DNA from: Fulvivirgaceae bacterium JP3-4
GTDB lineage: Bacteria > Bacteroidota > Bacteroidia > Cytophagales > Cyclobacteriaceae
Direction of reading: 5' to 3'
NCBI GenBank assembly: GCA_029309925.1
Contig: JARKND010000004.1
Location: 682,001-746,000, forward strand
DNA: 64,000 nucleotides
How positions within the stretch are numbered: position 1 is the stretch's first letter; the number at the start of each line of letters is the position of its first letter. A program made the translations under genes and the position numbers. Below the pieces are notes generated by a model that was not told where the DNA came from, searched no databases, and was given only the letters and a program-made list of their open reading frames with translations. Shown here in pieces: positions 36,524-45,277 of the stretch.

Positions 36524-37651
36524 CTATTGCTTGTAGATATTCTTCAGGTCGCTCTCAAAAAGCGTGTAGGGATCATCATAAAACTTTTTGAAGTCGGGAA
36601 TACTTGGCTCATGGCCCGGGTACGGTGCATAATAATGTGTCGGACTTCGCGTATCGTTGCGCCACACGAGCACATAGCAAAGCTGCATTTTTTCCGCACG
36701 CATCACTTTGAGCAACGTTCCAGTCCACCATGTAGGGTTGGGAATTGACTCAAGCCCTGTCTCCGTAAATGCCGCGAGTTTTCCTCTTTTTAAGGCAACA
36801 TCAGAAACGATTTTCAGTTTTTTAGTTGCGCGCTCCAGGTGATAGCCATCACGACCCATATCTCCGTAGTTGTCCATTCCTACCATGTCGACCCATTCAT
36901 CGCCCGGATATCGATCAAGAAATTGTTCTTCTGTGTTGAACTTGTTGTCAGGCGAGAATGCGTAGATGAAATTGTGAACGTTCATGCTGTCGCGGAGATA
37001 ACTCACGGTGAAGCGCCATAGCGAAATAAATTCTTCGCGGGAGCAGTGGGGTGCACCCCACCAGAACCATCCACCATCAAATTCATGATACGGCCTGAAA
37101 ATTACGGGGACGGTTTTGCCATCGGCACCCTTCAGGCTGTGAGCCCATTCACCAATACCGCGCAAAATACTTTTGTAGGTTTCGTGAGCTTCGCCACCAG
37201 GGATGATGTATTTCACCGCAGGCTTTGAAAGTGAGTCAACCCAATAAAATCCACCTTGTGAAACGGGATTTAAGAAGTGCCATGAGATCGTTGTAACGCC
37301 ACCGCGATTGTAAGTGTCGATCACATTTTTCCGCGTCTGCGCTTTGGCATTTTCAATTTCCTGCTCGCTCCTTCCAGAGAATCCGCTGAGGTCGATGCCG
37401 ATCACAGCGGGATGTGACCCTACAACCGACTTGACATCAGAACGATTTTCATCGCCTGCCCATCCATGACCGCATTCGGTTGCATGCTGATGCCCAAAAA
37501 GGGTGTGGTTTTTTGAAAGTGTATGAAGATTCAGAAAAAGAGCTTTCGTTTCAGCGGTAGCCTTTCGATCGATCAATTGCAGCTTCTGCGCACTGGCATC
37601 CTTCACGCAAAGCATCCCAAACAAACACATTACCCAAAATAGTCTAATCAC
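36524..37651 (-). CDS. GH26 beta-mannanase, single domain
   Basis: This 375-residue enzyme starts at a GTG (37651) leading into the signal peptide MIRLFWVMCLFGMLCVKDASA. The whole mature protein is a GH26 barrel: TLFGHQHATECGHGW near the N-terminus, acid/base Glu190 in RPYHEFDGGWFWWG and nucleophile Glu297 in AAFTETGLE. It lacks the CBM and sorting tail of the other GH26 (15827-17476), so it probably stays periplasmic or is released and completes mannan breakdown to short oligomers. The two enzymes are divergent paralogues, not a recent duplication. The gene lies 21 bp after the FG-GAP protein gene on the same strand and is probably co-transcribed with it. Confidence 0.92.
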   Translation of the reverse strand: MIRLFWVMCLFGMLCVKDASAQKLQLIDRKATAETKALFLNLHTLSKNHTLFGHQHATECGHGWAGDENRSDVKSVVGSHPAVIGIDLSGFSGRSEQEIENAKAQTRKNVIDTYNRGGVTTISWHFLNPVSQGGFYWVDSLSKPAVKYIIPGGEAHETYKSILRGIGEWAHSLKGADGKTVPVIFRPYHEFDGGWFWWGAPHCSREEFISLWRFTVSYLRDSMNVHNFIYAFSPDNKFNTEEQFLDRYPGDEWVDMVGMDNYGDMGRDGYHLERATKKLKIVSDVALKRGKLAAFTETGLESIPNPTWWTGTLLKVMRAEKMQLCYVLVWRNDTRSPTHYYAPYPGHEPSIPDFKKFYDDPYTLFESDLKNIYKQ

Positions 37652-37672
37652 GATATTATCATTAAAAGTTAA

Positions 37673-40600
37673 TCATTCAGAAGTTGTCCCCGCTGATGCC
37701 TTACCACGTTGCTTCGAAAGACTATACTTCCGGACAACGTCATTATTCACGCCAAACAACACTGCATTTTTATCAGTTGCAATTTTACGGACATCGCCAT
37801 CCACAATGATGCCCGTTTGACCGGGAGGTATGAACATCATCTCGCCTTTGCGATCGACACGAAACACAAATCCAGTATTGCCTGTCATTCTGCCCGTCCT
37901 TGCGCGTGCAGCGGAAACGTTGCCTCCGGTGATCAAATCTTTGATTGAATCACCATTGACATCGACAAACGCAATGGCCATGACAGGCGACACCTGCACT
38001 TCGATGGGAAGCGGAGTGAGGGTGAGTTTACCATTGTCGTTTATGACTTTCACCGTCTCGAGCATCGCGACAGAAAGTTTCCGTGCATTCTTCAACTCTT
38101 CGGGAGTTAACACATCTTCAATTTGAGCGGTCGAGTACGACTTATAGTCTGTAAAACGTTTTTTAAATGACGGAAGCTGCTCCGTCAGTTCATCGCGTGT
38201 CGGATACGGATATGATTTTCCCTGCACATAATAATTGACGATCGGATCAAGCGATCCGTTCTTATCGAAATCATCATAGACGAGCGTGATCGGTTGCTCC
38301 GAAGATGCCCGCATTTGCGTATTCAACCCCAGGTTTCCGATCACAAAGTCATCATCACCATCGCCATCGAAGTCGTGTTTGGCAATACAGTTCCATAAAC
38401 CTTCCGTGCGTTGAGAAGTCCATTGCGAAGAGTGGTCCACCAGTTTTCCTTTTTCATTGATAAAGACTTTCAGCGGCATCCATTCTCCCACAACGAGTAA
38501 ATCAGGAAATGCATCTTTATTCAGATCGGTCCAAACAGCATCGGTAACCATTCCGGAAAATTTCAGCGATGCATCAATATTTGCATCAATGGCGAAGTGC
38601 CCTTTTCCATCGTTGATCAGAATGTGACTCTCAGGAACTTCTGGAAAGTTTCCGGGCACTACGCGGCCTCCGATAAACAAATCCAGGTCGCCATCATGAT
38701 CAATGTCCGCAGGTCGTGCACATGCACCACTCGAACGAATGTCCGGAAACGCGGTTTCGGAAAATTTTCCTTTGCCATTGTTCAGGTAAAGTTTATCTGC
38801 CAATACTTTGTCGTTCTTGTCGAATTCATATCCGCCTGAAACCACAAGTAAATCCGCATCATTGTCAGCATCAGCATCGAAGAAGACAGCATCGGTGATT
38901 TCGCGCTGTATGTCGGAATCAAATATTTGTGTTGACGCCAGGTATCTGCCGTCTTTTCCCTGAAGATATAGTCGTGATGGGTTCCCTTTGGCGCCTCCGA
39001 TAAATAAATCCGGGAGCCCATCCGAATTGACATCGGCAATTTCAAGAGCGGGGCCTTCCGCAGAAAACATATGCGGGAGGAGTGCCTGCACGCGGAAATC
39101 AACAAAATCGTTTTCAGTATGCCGCACATTGTCGACCAGTGTCTCCGTAAAAAGAGGCTGCTTCGTCTCCGGGATGAGGACTTTATCAGCATCAGACTGA
39201 CGAATCACCAGCTTCTGGTTAATTTCAACCCGACCGCGTTTCTCGACACTTCCGTCAGGCCAGTAAATTTGGACAGAGTCGACCGCTGAAAGATTCCCAA
39301 GACCAATGTGCATGCTATGATCTACAGATGATTGAAAGCCCCGGACGGGAAGATTCTCACGGACGAAGAGCCTGTCATTTGCGTAGGCAATCACCTTCGC
39401 CCCAACGGCCTGGCTATTGCCCGACTTTCCCTTTAATTCAACTGAAAGGAAATTATTTTTGAAAAGCTGACGTGTGTTGTTGCGATACACTCCCGCGGGA
39501 TCATTAATATTGTTTGTGACCAGATCAAGGTCGCCATCGTTATCAAGGTCGCCATAGGCGGCACCATTTGTCAGCAGCGACTCATCAAAACCCCAGTCTG
39601 TTGTTACGTTGGTGAACTGCAGATCACGGCCTCCTTTAAAAATGTAATTGGGTATTTTGTTTTCACGGAATTTTGCAATCACGTCCAGGTAGCTCACTGC
39701 TTTACCCTGACGTTGTGAAGCGCCAATCTCTTCGAATGCCTTGTACTTGGCAAAGTCGTTGTCCGTGAGGTCGCGCTTGAAGCCGTTCGTAACGAACAGG
39801 TCTTGCTGGCCGTCATTATCGTAGTCTGCAAACAGTGCTGCCCAACTCCAGTCGGTGTTTGAAACACCTGCAAGCTGCCCGACTTCCGCGAAAGCGCCAT
39901 TGCCAAGATTCATGTGCAGCATATTCCGCATGTACTGATGGTGCAGGCCATTTCTCACCATTCCGGCATAGGTGTCATAGCGATCGGCACCAAACAATTG
40001 CTTTTGTCTTGCGTTCCCCTCTGGAAGCATGTCAACCGTAAAAATGTCCATCAGCCCATCACCGTTAAAATCCGCGACATCCGTCCCCATGGTGAATTTC
40101 GAAATGTGACTGAGGATGGAGGTGGCGTCTTCAAAATGCTTACCCTCTTTATTAATAAGGAGCCTGTCTCGTCCGGTGTAATCGCATCCGGCATAAATGT
40201 CGATCCACCCATCGTTGTTGACATCCGACAAACTTATCCCAAGCCCATAGTTAGAAGCAGGGCCATACACGCCAAGTGAATCACTCACATCCACAAACCT
40301 GCCATTGTCATTCCTTAGCAATTTGTTTCCTACCTCAGGGTAACGCGTGGACGAATTGCGGAGGTTGATATTGAAAGAATTTGAAATATCCAGAGTTGAA
40401 TGATTGAGAAGGATTGCATCGAGATCGTTATCGTGGTCGAAATCAAAAAATGCCGCCTGAGTTGAGTAGGATGTGTCATCAAGGCCATAGTCTTTTGCCT
40501 TGTCGGTGAAGGTATTATTTTGATTATTGATGAGCAGGATGTTCCTTCTGCGTTGCGGGTCAGGGCTTGCCGACCGGCATACGTAGATGTCGAGGTAGCC

Positions 40601-40996
40601 ATCAGAATTGATGTCAACCATACTCACACCGGTCTTCCAGCCGATGCTGCAGGATGTACCTGAAGATTCTGTGATGTCTTCAAATTCAAGATTGCCTTTG
40701 TTGAGGTAGAGCCTGTTTTCAAACAGCGTGGACGAGAAATAAATATCCAGCAGTCCGTCATTGTTGATATCGCCCAGCGCAACTCCTCCCCCGTTGTAGA
40801 AGTATTCGTATGTCAGAATATTGCTCTTCTCCGTTTCCAGGTTTTCGTTGACAAATTCGATTCCGGTGTCATCGCTGTCAAGCTTCGTGAAAACCTTCGT
40901 TTCGGAGGTTGAGCAACCAGCCAAAATCCCAATCCCGATGCTGCTCAATAAGCTGAGGCAAATGCGTGTAGGGTTAACCGTTAGACCGGAAATCAT
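37673..40996 (-). CDS. FG-GAP/VCBS repeat lipoprotein with ASPIC/UnbV domain
   Basis: This 1107-residue lipoprotein (signal ending GILAGC, Cys28) has FG-GAP/VCBS propeller repeats carrying Ca-binding DxNxDGxxD loops throughout (DINNDGLLDIYF, DVNNDGWIDIY, DFNGDGLMDIF, DLDNDGDLDLV). An ASPIC/UnbV domain lies near the middle (VGAKVIAYANDRLF ... LPVRGFQSSVDHSMHIGLG), and more propeller repeats follow. Proteins of this CRTAC1-like class are abundant in Cytophagales and usually sit beside glycan-acquisition genes; a binding or scaffolding role at the outer membrane is inferred. It is followed after 21 bp by the single-domain GH26 gene. Confidence 0.9.
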   Translation of the reverse strand: MISGLTVNPTRICLSLLSSIGIGILAGCSTSETKVFTKLDSDDTGIEFVNENLETEKSNILTYEYFYNGGGVALGDINNDGLLDIYFSSTLFENRLYLNKGNLEFEDITESSGTSCSIGWKTGVSMVDINSDGYLDIYVCRSASPDPQRRRNILLINNQNNTFTDKAKDYGLDDTSYSTQAAFFDFDHDNDLDAILLNHSTLDISNSFNINLRNSSTRYPEVGNKLLRNDNGRFVDVSDSLGVYGPASNYGLGISLSDVNNDGWIDIYAGCDYTGRDRLLINKEGKHFEDATSILSHISKFTMGTDVADFNGDGLMDIFTVDMLPEGNARQKQLFGADRYDTYAGMVRNGLHHQYMRNMLHMNLGNGAFAEVGQLAGVSNTDWSWAALFADYDNDGQQDLFVTNGFKRDLTDNDFAKYKAFEEIGASQRQGKAVSYLDVIAKFRENKIPNYIFKGGRDLQFTNVTTDWGFDESLLTNGAAYGDLDNDGDLDLVTNNINDPAGVYRNNTRQLFKNNFLSVELKGKSGNSQAVGAKVIAYANDRLFVRENLPVRGFQSSVDHSMHIGLGNLSAVDSVQIYWPDGSVEKRGRVEINQKLVIRQSDADKVLIPETKQPLFTETLVDNVRHTENDFVDFRVQALLPHMFSAEGPALEIADVNSDGLPDLFIGGAKGNPSRLYLQGKDGRYLASTQIFDSDIQREITDAVFFDADADNDADLLVVSGGYEFDKNDKVLADKLYLNNGKGKFSETAFPDIRSSGACARPADIDHDGDLDLFIGGRVVPGNFPEVPESHILINDGKGHFAIDANIDASLKFSGMVTDAVWTDLNKDAFPDLLVVGEWMPLKVFINEKGKLVDHSSQWTSQRTEGLWNCIAKHDFDGDGDDDFVIGNLGLNTQMRASSEQPITLVYDDFDKNGSLDPIVNYYVQGKSYPYPTRDELTEQLPSFKKRFTDYKSYSTAQIEDVLTPEELKNARKLSVAMLETVKVINDNGKLTLTPLPIEVQVSPVMAIAFVDVNGDSIKDLITGGNVSAARARTGRMTGNTGFVFRVDRKGEMMFIPPGQTGIIVDGDVRKIATDKNAVLFGVNNDVVRKYSLSKQRGKASAGTTSE

Positions 40997-41265
40997 CGGA
41001 GGTTGATTTTAAATCGATTGTTAAGATAAGGAGCCGCGAAGGAAAGTTATAACCACTGCATCCCGAATTAACAAATTGTACAGCTACTTTAAACAAAAGC
41101 GCGATCGCATTTCCGCGTATGAGGGAAAGTCGGATCAGTAACCTTCCTGCCAATATGTTTCGTAAAACTTTTCGTGGCGACCGGCCATCTTGTAATAAAG
41201 GCAGTCGGCCCTCGTTAATAACAATGATCTGTGATGGGCTTCGTCCGCTATGGCGGGCATAAGAA

Positions 41266-41603
41266 TCCCTACGAGTCGGAGGGATAAAAAAGATCCTGAC
41301 AGAAAATCTATCAGGATCTGATAATTCAGTGGGCTCGTAGGGATTAGCTCATACGCGCAAGCCATGCCGCGCAACCCCTCGTGATCCCTACGAGTCAAGG
41401 TTTAGAGGGATAAAAAAAAAGATCCTGACAGAAAATCTATCAGGATCTGATAATTCAGTGGGCTCGTAGGGATTAGCTCATACGCGCAAGCCATGCCGCG
41501 CGACCCCTCGTGATCCCTACGAGTCAAGGTTTAGAGGGATAAAAAAAAAGATCCTGACAGAAAATCTATCAGGATCTGATAATTCAGTGGGCTCGTAGGG
41601 ATT
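41266..41603 (-). repeat. Tandem 129-bp repeats containing the tRNA-Arg 3' end and terminator
   Basis: Two complete 129-bp units (41292-41420, 41421-41549) differ at one base. A third, partial unit (41550-41602) runs into the real tRNA-Arg gene, and a degraded edge begins at about 41266. In the tRNA direction each unit holds the last 15 or so bases of the tRNA (AATCCCTACGAGCCC), the downstream spacer, the same Rho-independent terminator hairpin (AGATCCTGA/TCAGGATCT plus T-run), and about 75 bp of new sequence. That sequence carries an inverted copy of the tRNA tail (CTCGTAGGGAT). This is the geometry of repeated use of a tRNA 3' end as an attachment site, or of unequal tandem duplication. Confidence 0.9.
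41541..41577 (-). terminator. Rho-independent terminator of tRNA-Arg
   Basis: On the minus strand, 11 bases after the tRNA, AGATCCTGA and TCAGGATCT form a 9-bp stem (with an inner AGA/TCT pairing around a short loop) followed by nine T residues. Identical or near-identical hairpins lie at 41411-41448 and 41285-41319 in the tandem units, so the tRNA transcript meets three terminators in a row. Confidence 0.85.
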
Positions 41604-41661
41604 CAAACCCCAAACCTTCTGATCCGTAGTCAGATGCTCTATTCAGTTGAGCTACGAGCCC
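41588..41661 (-). tRNA. tRNA-Arg (anticodon ACG)
   Basis: The minus strand folds into a full cloverleaf: acceptor GGGCTCG/CGAGCCC, D-arm GCTC...GAGC, anticodon stem TCTGA/TCAGA with loop CTACGGA (anticodon ACG, wobble position read as inosine), and T-arm TGGGG/CCCTA with loop TTTGAAT. The discriminator base is A and the CCA end is not encoded. Its 3' end is duplicated twice downstream in 129-bp tandem units. Confidence 0.95.
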
Positions 41662-41731
41662 GGTTCCAAAAGCAGGTCAGCTGAGGCCGCAGAAGCTGCG
41701 TTTTGCCTATGACTTGTTGATTTTTGGACTG

Positions 41732-41762
41732 CAAATGTAAAGAATAAATTCACTCGGCCAAA
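41732..41762 (-). promoter_or_regulatory. Promoter of tRNA-Arg
   Basis: On the minus strand TTTG (41762-41759), 19 bp, then TACATTTG (41739-41732) matches the Bacteroidota consensus exactly. Transcription would begin about 65 bp before the mature tRNA, giving a leader to be trimmed. Its -33 element is part of an inverted repeat shared with the divergent barrel-gene promoter. Confidence 0.6.
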
Positions 41763-41769
41763 TAAACGG

Positions 41770-41800
41770 TTTGGCCCTGCGAACAAAAAAGCTATTTTTG
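41770..41800 (+). promoter_or_regulatory. Promoter of the barrel protein gene
   Basis: TTTG (41770-41773), 19 bp, then TATTTTTG (41793-41800) matches the Bacteroidota consensus exactly and lies 28 bp upstream of the ATG at 41829. The -33 elements of this and the divergent tRNA promoter form the inverted repeat GGCCAAA-N7-TTTGGCC at 41757-41777 or very close to it. Confidence 0.65.
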
Positions 41801-41828
41801 AGCCTTTATTTTTAGGAAATTAATACGC

Positions 41829-42623
41829 ATGACCAGCAAATTCGCTTCATTGATTGTTCTGATGCTCCTTGGAACGGCTGCTTACAGCCAAAGTACAGAG
41901 CCGACCAAAAAGACCAAGCGCCCGGATATCCCAGGCACCTTTGTGGTAGAGCTGGGCGTAAACCGATTGACAGAAAAGCCCAATGAAGTGAAGTACGGAC
42001 TCTGGGGTTCCCGCACCGCCAACGTCTACTATCAATACGACATGCGCATCCTGAAATCTAAATTCAGTTTTCACCCGGGCATCGGTTTGAGCATGGAGCG
42101 TTTCAAGTTTCTGAGCTACCTCCAGTATTACCCTAACGATACCCTTCGCCTGAGTAATCCGACATTAATCTTTGATGATTCGGGTAACACGCGCTTTGTC
42201 GATTTCGGTCACGCGCTGTATGATGGCGACACCCTTGGCCAGCCAAACTGGGCAAACACGCTGAACACAAAGAAGAGCATGCTCACCATGACTTATATCG
42301 ATGTTCCGCTTGAGTTGCGCTTCAGCACGAAACCTGACGATCCGGCCCGGAGCTTTAAGATTGCGATTGGTGGCCGCATTGGTTACCTGCTAAACGCGAG
42401 CACGAAAGTAAAGTACAAGGAAAACGGTGAGCTGAAGAAACTGCAGAACCACCAGGCTTTCAACCTGAACAGGCTTCGCTATGGTGCGAGTATGAAAGTG
42501 TTCATTGGCAACTTTGCATTGTTCGGCTACTACAACCTGACTCCTCTGTTTGAATCAAATAAAGGTCCGTCACGAACCGATGCGCAGACGTATACCGTTG
42601 GCATCGCCCTGCATAGTTTCTAA
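41829..42623 (+). CDS. Outer membrane beta-barrel protein
   Basis: This 264-residue exported protein has the signal MTSKFASLIVLMLLGTAAYS. A short Lys-rich linker is followed by barrel strands: GTFVVELGVNRL, NVYYQYDMRIL, FSFHPGIGLSMERF, MTYIDVPLELRFS, FKIAIGGRIGYLLNASTKVKY, RYGASMKVFIGNFALFGYYNL, ending TVGIALHSF with a terminal aromatic. It resembles PorT-like/OMP_b-brl_2 barrels of Bacteroidota; the transported or bound compound is unknown. A strong promoter match lies just upstream. Its stop overlaps that of the convergent DUF3052 gene (CTAA, 42620-42623). Confidence 0.75.
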   Translation: MTSKFASLIVLMLLGTAAYSQSTEPTKKTKRPDIPGTFVVELGVNRLTEKPNEVKYGLWGSRTANVYYQYDMRILKSKFSFHPGIGLSMERFKFLSYLQYYPNDTLRLSNPTLIFDDSGNTRFVDFGHALYDGDTLGQPNWANTLNTKKSMLTMTYIDVPLELRFSTKPDDPARSFKIAIGGRIGYLLNASTKVKYKENGELKKLQNHQAFNLNRLRYGASMKVFIGNFALFGYYNLTPLFESNKGPSRTDAQTYTVGIALHSF

Positions 42624-43024
42624 CGGTCAGCAAGGCGGTAAACAAACTTCAGCCCAGACCATGTTTCGTCAACTGCGCAAACTTTGACGTCAACAAGTCC
42701 ATGCTGAAGACCAAAATCGCGAATGAGATTTTCATCGAGATCTGTTTGTACGCCTGATGATTTTTTAGGCCACGAGATCCACATCATCCCGTCCTTTTTC
42801 AAATTCTTCTTTTGCGACAGGAATTGCTTCTGAAATTCTTTCTGAGCGGAGACAAAGACGTGTATAAAGTCGAGATCTTTTGCTGATGACTTCCTGACAA
42901 CAACTTTTTCAGGCAAAGGACTGATCCAGTCAAAATATTTGTCGGGCGGACCGATGACAAACATGGAGATGCCGGGCTTGATGCCCAGTTTCTTTTGAAG
43001 CGGGGTTCCTGAATATCCGGCCAT
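42620..43024 (-). CDS. DUF3052-family protein
   Basis: This 134-residue cytoplasmic protein shows the full DUF3052 pattern: AGYSGTPLQKKLGIKPG at the start, WISWPKKSSGVQTDLDENLIRDFGL in the middle, and GLVDVKVCAVDETWSGLKFVYRL at the end. The family is widespread and uncharacterised, with a Rossmann-like or methyltransferase-like fold suggested by the first strand. It lies between a convergent barrel gene and, upstream, an LPP20-type lipoprotein gene whose terminator (43038-43071) separates the two, so it may have its own weak promoter or depend on read-through. Confidence 0.88.
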   Translation of the reverse strand: MAGYSGTPLQKKLGIKPGISMFVIGPPDKYFDWISPLPEKVVVRKSSAKDLDFIHVFVSAQKEFQKQFLSQKKNLKKDGMMWISWPKKSSGVQTDLDENLIRDFGLQHGLVDVKVCAVDETWSGLKFVYRLADR

Positions 43025-43037
43025 AGCCCAATTTAAT

Positions 43038-43071
43038 GAAAAAAGAAAAGCTGCCCGATCCGGACAGCTTT
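43038..43071 (-). terminator. Rho-independent terminator after the LPP20-type gene
   Basis: On the minus strand, AAAGCTG-T-CCG / CGG-G-CAGCTTT forms an 11-bp stem (one T-G pair) with a 3-base GAT loop, followed by TTTTCTTTTTTC. It lies about 30 bp after the stop of the 43098-43670 gene. Confidence 0.8.
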
Positions 43072-43097
43072 CAATATCTTTTTAGGAATGAAGGGTT

Positions 43098-43670
43098 TTA
43101 GTTCTTACCCATTTTTTCCATTTCCTTCTCGAAAGTTTCCTTAAACTTCTCGTAGTCGTAGTCGATCTTCAAACGCTCATCTTTCTGAAGACGCTCATTG
43201 TATTTTGCAACGAGTTCATCGGCTGAAAGTTCGATCGCCACGTAAGTCTTGTAAGTACCGTTTTCGGTTCTCATCAGCTTTTCGCAAAGCGTGCGGATAC
43301 CACTGATGGTCTGATCCACCACTTCGCGGTTAAGGCTTTCAAAGCGCTCTTCCACTTCTTCTTTGTTGTTCATCTCGCGGCTGTTCACGTAGTTGTCAGT
43401 GACAGTTTTCACTGTAGTCTGAATAGCCTGCGCGAGTTCGTTGCGCGCATTAGTCAATGCCTTCTTCTTGGAAGTCTGCTGATCCTGGCTCTCGCCAATA
43501 GAGTTCGCACGGAAGTATTTAGCTGTGGTGAAATAGTCAGGTCCGGAACAAGGAACAACTACTTCAGTTTCTCCCTTCACTACAGGAGTTTTTTCTTTAC
43601 TCTTACAGCTCACGATAAACAGCGCAGCTGCGGAAAGAAGAACAAATGTTGAATACGTTAACTTTTTCAT
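43098..43670 (-). CDS. LPP20-type lipoprotein
   Basis: This 190-residue lipoprotein (signal ending LFIVSC, Cys22) carries a segment typical of the LPP20 family: PDYFTTAKYFRANSIGES, then a long helix KKKALTNARNELAQAIQTTVKTVTDNY and strand TYKTYVAIELSADEL, followed by a charged C-terminal coil (YEKFKETFEKEMEKMGKN). The family is widespread and of unknown biochemical role; many members are outer-membrane lipoproteins. Another member lies directly upstream on the same strand, 110 bp away, and the two probably work together. Its own terminator follows. Confidence 0.8.
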   Translation of the reverse strand: MKKLTYSTFVLLSAAALFIVSCKSKEKTPVVKGETEVVVPCSGPDYFTTAKYFRANSIGESQDQQTSKKKALTNARNELAQAIQTTVKTVTDNYVNSREMNNKEEVEERFESLNREVVDQTISGIRTLCEKLMRTENGTYKTYVAIELSADELVAKYNERLQKDERLKIDYDYEKFKETFEKEMEKMGKN

Positions 43671-43780
43671 ATTCTAGTCAGAGTTTGGTTATGTTATACA
43701 AGGTTAATGGTGTAATACAATTTAAAGACCAATTTTATTGAAGGTGAATAAGTGTCAATTTCAATTGAATTTAAGCGTTT

Positions 43781-45145
43781 TTATTGCAATACAGTATTGA
43801 GCAATTCATTCATGCGATCTTTTTCAAGTGTTTCCATCGCTTTGTTGTAGGCATCAACACTGGATTTATCGTAGTCGAGGCCGTAGCCTTTTACACGATC
43901 CAGTGTGGTCGCGTAGATCTCCTTTCCTTCCTTTATCGTCAGCACTTTGATCACACTTGTGAGGTAAGTCACATAAATACTTCCTGAAACTGAGCCTTTC
44001 TCGGAATCTGCTTTCACATCAAACCACAGGTCCGCGCGTGTCTTATCTTCAGTAAATTCAAACCCGTTATTCGCGAGCAGGTTTTTAAGCTTGTTGGTGA
44101 TCTGGAAGTTTGACTTTACGGTACCGAGGCTTTTCTCGTCAGCACTGAGAAACACCACGGGTCGCTGCACTTTCATGTTTACCTGTGCCCTCGGAAGGTT
44201 GAAAGTGCCCGCGATCAATTTGTACACCGGAGAACTGCTCGTCCCACTGAGCATATCAATGTCAACTTTGACGCCCAGCGTTTGCTCCAGTTCTTTTGAA
44301 CCAATTCGATTGAGCAGAATTTTGGCCTGTCCCTGTGCGTCCGTTTTGTACTCCGGATAAACATCACCAGAACCTTTTTCAAATGTTGCCTTCAACGGCA
44401 GGGCTACTGCAGGAACCTTCAGGTCTTTGTATATCGCTTTCGCCACCACCTGATGTTGGGTCTGGTTTACCCTGCGGTTGAGCGCAATTTCAGATGGTGT
44501 TACTTCAACATTTATCTTGTCCAGCAGCGACTGGATTGACGCATAGATTTCATTGACAAGCAAAACATCACGACCGTCAAGCGAAACCCTGATCGGCTCG
44601 CCCAGGTACTTTTCAACACTCCGGAATGCCTGAAAATAATAGGTGATCGCCTGAAGCCGTTCAGATGACTGCTCTGCGGCTTTTCCTTTTTTCAGGAAGT
44701 CAGTGGCCAGCGTTGTTGCGTTTCGTTTTTGTTCTTCCTTGATCTGGCGATATCGCGCGATGGACAGTCTGTAGTAGACCCAGTAGTTTGTCTGATCTTC
44801 CCACGCATCAACAAGTTCAAACTCTTCGATTTCGTCTGTGGCAGTAGTCTGGATGATTTGTTCGTATTGTTCCTGCAACTTGCGGTCAACTTCCATAAAA
44901 CTCAGCACTGAAGTACTGGATACATTGACTTTGATTTGAGAAACCAGGTCATCGAGTGCGCTTTTCTTTGCTGCCTGTGGATAATTATTTGAGCCGTCCT
45001 TTATGCTGTGTCCGATGCCCGTGTAATAACCTTCCTGGTAAGGTTGGTTTTTGAGCCAGCCTGGCTTAAGCGCTTCGGGGTCCGGAGCTTTAACCTTAGG
45101 ACTACAGGCTGCAACCAAAAAAATCAAAGTAAAAATGCGCTTCAC
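43781..45145 (-). CDS. LPP20-family lipoprotein, long form
   Basis: This 454-residue lipoprotein has a very short signal (MKRIFTLIFLVAAC, Cys14). The LPP20 region is at about 28-135: PGWLKNQPYQEGYYTGIGHSIK, then KKSALDDLVSQIKVNVSSTS and TNYWVYYRLSIARYRQIKEE. A helical hairpin (about 135-180, ERLQAITYYFQAFRSVEKYL) and two or three beta-sandwich domains follow, ending in a DUF4384/LPP20-like module (LATTLDRVKGYGLDYDKS-type). The long form with added sandwich domains is typical of Bacteroidota. It is the first gene of the LPP20 pair. A -7-like TAAATTTG (45212-45205) lies upstream without a clear -33. Confidence 0.78.
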   Translation of the reverse strand: MKRIFTLIFLVAACSPKVKAPDPEALKPGWLKNQPYQEGYYTGIGHSIKDGSNNYPQAAKKSALDDLVSQIKVNVSSTSVLSFMEVDRKLQEQYEQIIQTTATDEIEEFELVDAWEDQTNYWVYYRLSIARYRQIKEEQKRNATTLATDFLKKGKAAEQSSERLQAITYYFQAFRSVEKYLGEPIRVSLDGRDVLLVNEIYASIQSLLDKINVEVTPSEIALNRRVNQTQHQVVAKAIYKDLKVPAVALPLKATFEKGSGDVYPEYKTDAQGQAKILLNRIGSKELEQTLGVKVDIDMLSGTSSSPVYKLIAGTFNLPRAQVNMKVQRPVVFLSADEKSLGTVKSNFQITNKLKNLLANNGFEFTEDKTRADLWFDVKADSEKGSVSGSIYVTYLTSVIKVLTIKEGKEIYATTLDRVKGYGLDYDKSSVDAYNKAMETLEKDRMNELLNTVLQ

Positions 45146-45277
45146 AAGAAATAAGGTTGGGGTTTTACCGTTGCTCCTATGCTACATCCATGCCAAAAAG
45201 TATCCAAATTTACAGCAGTAACAGCACTTCGAAGGGCCTTTGTAGTAAATTAATTAACTTTCAACAAAAGTAGGGAT

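Noticed and set aside
37673-40996. FG-GAP protein as an integrin-like adhesin with enzymatic activity
   Set aside because: Only Ca-binding propeller repeats and an ASPIC/UnbV domain are visible; no catalytic motif supports an enzyme.
41135-41398. Minus-strand 87-codon frame before the tRNA array
   Set aside because: Half of it translates the tRNA tail, terminator and insert of the repeat units, and the rest matches no family I know. A gene here is unsupported; 40997-41265 otherwise shows nothing.
41285-41603. CRISPR-like regular spacing of repeats
   Set aside because: Only two full units of 129 bp, with the spacers themselves repeated and the repeat derived from the tRNA 3' end; no cas genes nearby.
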